64,000 bases of DNA from Oceanirhabdus sp942490885 (GTDB taxonomy: Bacteria > Bacillota > Clostridia > Clostridiales > Clostridiaceae): the NCBI GenBank assembly GCA_942490885.1, contig CALNYT010000002.1, forward strand, positions 496,001 to 560,000, written 5' to 3'. Both the position numbers and the translations under genes were made by a program. Shown here piece by piece: positions 60,491 to 64,000 of this stretch. Every line of letters begins with the position of its first letter. Positions within the stretch are counted from its first letter, which is position 1. A model generated the notes under the pieces. That model saw only the letters and a program-made list of their open reading frames with translations. It searched no databases and was not told the DNA's origin.

Positions 60491-62020
60491 TTATAAAATA
60501 TATTTAAGTGAGAATTTTTCTCCACTTATTTCTTCGAATAATTCGTTGTATTTATATAATCCAGATGGTTCAATAACCTCTTTCATTAAGAATTCTTTAA
60601 AAGCTTTTGGACTATCAGATATACTCTTTGTACCATTTTTTTCGTTGAAAACTTTAGCTAACATCTCACATGTAACATCTCCCATGAAATAATTGTGAAG
60701 ATATATTGGGTGAGTTGTGTGATGGATTCTGAAGCCCCATGGGAAAACTTCATCATATGGTTCTTCATTATAAAGTTCTTTATAAACCTTCCAGTAAACA
60801 GAATAAATATCCTCAAGACTTTCAACGTCATTTCTGTATAGTTCTTGATCAAATAATATACTTGTTATGCTGAATAAAGAAGTTAACTTATTATACTCTC
60901 TGATATTTTTAAATTGCTCACGAGCTTCTTCAATTTCATCTTTAAAGAATTTCTCAAAGAAAATTTCTTCATTAGTAAAGCTACCAAATAAGTTTGCAAT
61001 ACCTTCTGTAACTATACCATTGACTCCGCCGTTAAGTATAACCATTTCAGGATCCATTAAGAAGGAATGAACTCCATGTCCTGTTTCATGTAATAATACT
61101 CCATAGTTAAAATATTTGTTCTTAATGTTTGCAAGTATTCTTGAATCCTTACCAGTCTCGATTGGGAAGTTATACCCCCATTCAGATTTATTCTTTCTTG
61201 GGAAAACGTCATAAGTGATGTTATATTCATCTATGTTGATACCGAATAATAAGAAAAAGTCTCTTAAGTTATCATAGTAATTTGAAAGATCAATTTCTTT
61301 ATTTAATAGTGGTGCTAATTTTGAGTTGATATACATCTCATCCCAAGGCATTATTTTATTACCACCATTATATTTTTCAGCATACTCTTTTCTTTTCTCT
61401 TGAATTTCAGGAAGCATTTCTTGAAGTTGCTCTTTCCAACCATTGAATACAGATGAATCTAATCCATCTTCTTTAAGCTTTAATTCAACAAAATCTTTTT
61501 CTCCTCTAAGTTTAGCATATTCTTTTCTAAGTTTTAGAAGCTCTAAAAAACCTGCTTCTATTAAAGGCTTATCAATTTGAGATCTACAGAAAAATGCAGC
61601 TTTTCTTTTTTCTCTATCTTCTTCTTGGGAAAGAATGTTAGAAATTTCTACTGAAGTTATCTCTTTGCCATCTAGTTTGAAACGGAAAGTATTCAATATT
61701 TTAGATAGCTCAGTGACTTTTGCTTGAATTTTCTCAGACATTTCTGTGCATTCAGGAGAAAGATGATAAGGTTCGAATTGATTAAACATAAGTTCAACTC
61801 TTCTTTTATCCTCATTATTTAAAGTTTCTTCTTTTTCTTTCATATCTAATACAATCTGATAATTATTTTTGTCTTGTAAGTAGTCAGTAATTTTCTTATA
61901 AGCATCAATAACCCCAAAATCATAGCCAGCTGTATATTGAACCCAGCTAAGTCTGCTATATTCTGCACCTAGCTCTTCGATTTTTTTAGCAAGATCTATT
62001 AAATCTTTCATTGTAGACAT
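60491..62020 (-). CDS. M3-family metallopeptidase (oligoendopeptidase type)
   Basis: 510 aa, cytoplasmic. The zinc site is LLHETGHGVHSF (HExxH) with a downstream Glu in IVTEGIANLFGS; the C-terminal helical part has the M3 substrate-binding YLHNYFMGDVTCEML. It cleaves short peptides, probably recycling intracellular peptides. A GGGGGG site on the minus strand gives ATG 62020; the frame is open 22 codons further without a ribosome site. Single gene. Confidence 0.9.
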   Translation of the reverse strand: MSTMKDLIDLAKKIEELGAEYSRLSWVQYTAGYDFGVIDAYKKITDYLQDKNNYQIVLDMKEKEETLNNEDKRRVELMFNQFEPYHLSPECTEMSEKIQAKVTELSKILNTFRFKLDGKEITSVEISNILSQEEDREKRKAAFFCRSQIDKPLIEAGFLELLKLRKEYAKLRGEKDFVELKLKEDGLDSSVFNGWKEQLQEMLPEIQEKRKEYAEKYNGGNKIMPWDEMYINSKLAPLLNKEIDLSNYYDNLRDFFLLFGINIDEYNITYDVFPRKNKSEWGYNFPIETGKDSRILANIKNKYFNYGVLLHETGHGVHSFLMDPEMVILNGGVNGIVTEGIANLFGSFTNEEIFFEKFFKDEIEEAREQFKNIREYNKLTSLFSITSILFDQELYRNDVESLEDIYSVYWKVYKELYNEEPYDEVFPWGFRIHHTTHPIYLHNYFMGDVTCEMLAKVFNEKNGTKSISDSPKAFKEFLMKEVIEPSGLYKYNELFEEISGEKFSLKYIL

Positions 62021-62221
62021 ATATTTCCCCCCACGAAATAAATTATTTATTAATGGGATTATAACATAAATTATATATATATACAAAAATTACTACCATG
62101 AGTAATAGCAATTATCTATACCACTATAAATTTAGTCTACTATGTTATTTTATTTAAATAATATACTTTTTAAATTAGTATTTGAGATTATTTAAAACAA
62201 ACAACTCAGATAAAAAATAGA

Positions 62222-62253
62222 AGAAGATACCGTTTTGAGACAGTACCTTCTTT
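62222..62253 (-). terminator. Intrinsic terminator of the amidohydrolase gene
   Basis: AAGAAGGTAC and GTATCTTCTT (minus strand) pair around a 12-nt loop, followed by CTATTTTTT. Confidence 0.75.
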
Positions 62254-62317
62254 AATATTTGTTTTCAAAAATTAAAATGTTTATCTAGGGATAAGTAAAC
62301 TAAGTACTGAATTATAA

Positions 62318-63505
62318 TTAATACTCTGTACTGAAGTGAGCATTATAGTCAATACCATCTTTTAGAAATTTACTTAGTTCATCTATCTCTGGATGTCTCA
62401 TTTCCACATTGTTTTCATCCAAGAACATCTTAGTAAAATCATTATCAAGAATATCTTTCAGCTCTTCTTCAGTCAAAGGCAAAGATGTTTTTAAATATTC
62501 AAGATAAGCTTTAGGAGATTGATATTGATAATCTGTACCAAATGCAATATTATCAAGTCCCCATTTTCTTAACATTTCTGCTATCATTTCATGGTTTTCC
62601 TTAGAAGTTATATCTAGTTCCCCAGGCATAATTTCTCGCTTTGTTACAATTATTCCTGATAAATCAAAGTAAATATTTTCTTTTTTTAACTCAGGGTTTG
62701 AATCATATTTTTCAATAAACGTAGAAAATACTTCTTGAGCAGATTTATCAAATCCTCCCCAACCACCTAAATGTGCTATTTGTAATTTTAGGTTTGGAGT
62801 TGTAGCTATAATTTCGTCAATTAAGATTTCTGCATCTTTTTTACCGTATTCTGGACTTCTACTTTTGAAGTGTAACAAAATTGGAATATTTTTCTCCGCG
62901 CAATGAGAGAAAAGAATTTTTATTTTTTTAAGATGTTCAGAGTTATTTAAATCCACATTAGAGTTTGTAAAATGTAGTTTTAAACCAGACAATTGTAACT
63001 TATCATAACATCTATCAATTTCTTCAATTGCGTAATCTTTTAAAGGATTAACACTAAAAAATCCGATTAACCTGTGGGGGTGCTTGGCTACTTCCATTGC
63101 AAGATAGTTGTTTTCTTTCTTCACATCATCATATTCAGAGGAGCCTTCTATACCATTCATTCCAAGAATATAACTTCCAGAAAGTACAAATGCTCGATCA
63201 ATATTTGCGTCATCTAATAAAGAAATTATCTTGTCTCCTGATACTTCAGATATAGGAGTATCAAAGTACATATCATTCCCAAGGAGTTTTTTGAAAAATT
63301 TAGAATATTCATCGCTCATAATATGCATATGGTGATCAGTGTAAATAGGTTCTTTGTTCATATTATAATGGGCGCTGTCTATTTCGCTATTGAAATGAGC
63401 GATTTTATTAACAGATTTACCTGATTCTGCAAAGGTTGCAGAAGAAATGGAGATACATAAGAATGCCGATGCACTTAAAGTAAAAATTTTTTTTGTTAGT
63501 TTCAT
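62318..63505 (-). CDS. Secreted amidohydrolase (Amidohydrolase_2, TIM barrel)
   Basis: 395 aa from ATG 63505 (GCGAGGA on the minus strand; in-frame ATGs upstream lack a ribosome site). Residues 1-27 are a signal peptide (IFTLSASAFLCISISSATFA). The mature part has the metal motifs TDHHMHIM (HxH), LLHFKSRS, LQIAHLGGWGG and FGTDYQYQSP (catalytic Asp), as in the PF04909 decarboxylase/lactonase group. Most members are cytoplasmic, so export is notable. Substrate unknown. Confidence 0.86.
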   Translation of the reverse strand: MKLTKKIFTLSASAFLCISISSATFAESGKSVNKIAHFNSEIDSAHYNMNKEPIYTDHHMHIMSDEYSKFFKKLLGNDMYFDTPISEVSGDKIISLLDDANIDRAFVLSGSYILGMNGIEGSSEYDDVKKENNYLAMEVAKHPHRLIGFFSVNPLKDYAIEEIDRCYDKLQLSGLKLHFTNSNVDLNNSEHLKKIKILFSHCAEKNIPILLHFKSRSPEYGKKDAEILIDEIIATTPNLKLQIAHLGGWGGFDKSAQEVFSTFIEKYDSNPELKKENIYFDLSGIIVTKREIMPGELDITSKENHEMIAEMLRKWGLDNIAFGTDYQYQSPKAYLEYLKTSLPLTEEELKDILDNDFTKMFLDENNVEMRHPEIDELSKFLKDGIDYNAHFSTEY

Positions 63506-63768
63506 GTTGGGTCCTCGCTTCTTAAAAATGTATTTTTCTAAATTATACATAAAATTATACAATATTACAATATATTATTTAAAAATCTAAAATAGCCCAC
63601 TATAGTGTATAATTATGCTATTTTTTAGGAATTGTTTATAAATAAATATTTAGGATTAGCATAAATTATGGAGTTATGATTAAAAAAAAAACAAAAGTTA
63701 TGAATCAGCTAGTTATATGTAAAATTTTAAAATATCAAATTCTGTTTTTTAAAAGGTTAGAAGAATGG
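63506..63768. other. Divergent intergenic region
   Basis: AT-rich, without ORF or clear repeat. It should carry the promoter of the minus-strand amidohydrolase; a TATAAT lies near 63550 on that strand with only a weak -35. Confidence 0.4.
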
Positions 63769-63798
63769 TTGAAAAAAGTTTCAGTTAATTGTTATAAT
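63769..63798 (+). promoter_or_regulatory. Candidate sigma-A promoter
   Basis: TTGAAA at 63769-63774, an 18-nt spacer and TATAAT at 63793-63798, about 80 bp before the last gene of the window. Confidence 0.6.
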
Positions 63799-63879
63799 TT
63801 TAAAAAAATAGATATAGAAGTTTTTATTTAAGTTATCACATGATAAAATATTGATTAAGATATAAAATAGAGGAGATGG

Positions 63880-64000
63880 ATGAGAGAAATGAACTTTAAT
63901 GTTGAAGCTATAAATTGGGATACACCTAAGAGAACTGCAAGAGCGAAAGAAGTAGCGAAAAAAATAAGTAAGGCTATTGATATAAAAAAATCATATAAAG
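63880..64000 (+). CDS. SAM-dependent methyltransferase, N-terminal fragment
   Basis: Cut by the right edge after ~40 codons. The opening INWDTPKRTARAKEVAKKI has the WDT-x-KR-x2-RAK pattern found at the start of many UbiE/Methyltransf_11 enzymes; the SAM motif itself is outside the window. GAGGAGA lies just upstream; ATG 63889 in the same frame is an alternative start. Confidence 0.6.
   Translation, partial: MREMNFNVEAINWDTPKRTARAKEVAKKISKAIDIKKSYK

Overview
The window is AT-rich Firmicutes DNA, most probably from Clostridium sensu stricto or a close relative. Supporting signs are strong GGAGG-type ribosome sites, frequent TTG/GTG starts, a cluster of three small acid-soluble spore proteins (so the host forms spores), an OmpR/PhoR-type two-component pair and clostridial-style ECF sigma/anti-sigma pairs. 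I saw no rRNA, tRNA, CRISPR array, phage gene or transposase. The species is not assignable from sequence alone.

Layout. 0-2.3 kb: end of a surface-polysaccharide locus (nucleotide-sugar dehydrogenase, GT4 glycosyltransferase). 2.6-5.2 kb: OPT oligopeptide transporter, an orphan PqqD-like protein and a small membrane protein. 5.2-9.6 kb: lipoprotein, response regulator and histidine kinase in one overlapping operon, then a second lipoprotein. 9.7-12.8 kb: chemotaxis receptor and an unknown protein. 13.1-24.2 kb: the most notable block, a five-gene module like E. coli yehI-yehL-yehM-yehP-yehQ (DUF4132, MoxR AAA+ ATPase, DUF5682, VWA, SWIM zinc finger). Four of its genes overlap and are bracketed by two copies of a MITE-like repeat. 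24.4-27.1 kb: secreted repeat protein, GNAT, DUF2809. 27.2-30.7 kb, minus strand: two paralogous methyltransferases, a nucleotidyltransferase and the spore proteins. 31.2-32.6 kb: serS behind an attenuator-like leader that lacks T-box hallmarks. 32.7-37.1 kb: two tandem copies of an ECF sigma/DUF4179 anti-sigma pair, each behind the same kind of promoter.

37.3-58.4 kb is a long plus-strand run of mostly single-gene modifying enzymes: GNAT acetyltransferases, methyltransferases, aminoglycoside-phosphotransferase-like kinases, Nudix, PHP, DinB and HAD proteins. It also contains an ArsR-regulated ABC-2 exporter and two unusual fusions (HD-CHAP and pyrophosphatase-Nudix). This part is decaying and duplicating: there is a nonsense-broken GNAT gene, a cytidine-deaminase remnant, and an internally deleted second copy of a GNAT locus. 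58.5-63.5 kb, minus strand: YjeM-type amino-acid transporter, M3 peptidase and a secreted amidohydrolase. A methyltransferase begins at the right edge.

A 43-47 bp REP-like palindrome (arms starting GGGGACGGTTCAT) occurs as 14 full copies plus a cluster of three half copies. Every full copy follows a plus-strand gene: 13 lie between 13 bp inside the end of a gene and 40 bp past its stop codon, and the fourteenth sits in the 3' end of a small gene. This suggests a domesticated 3'-end or terminator role, or insertion targeting to gene ends.
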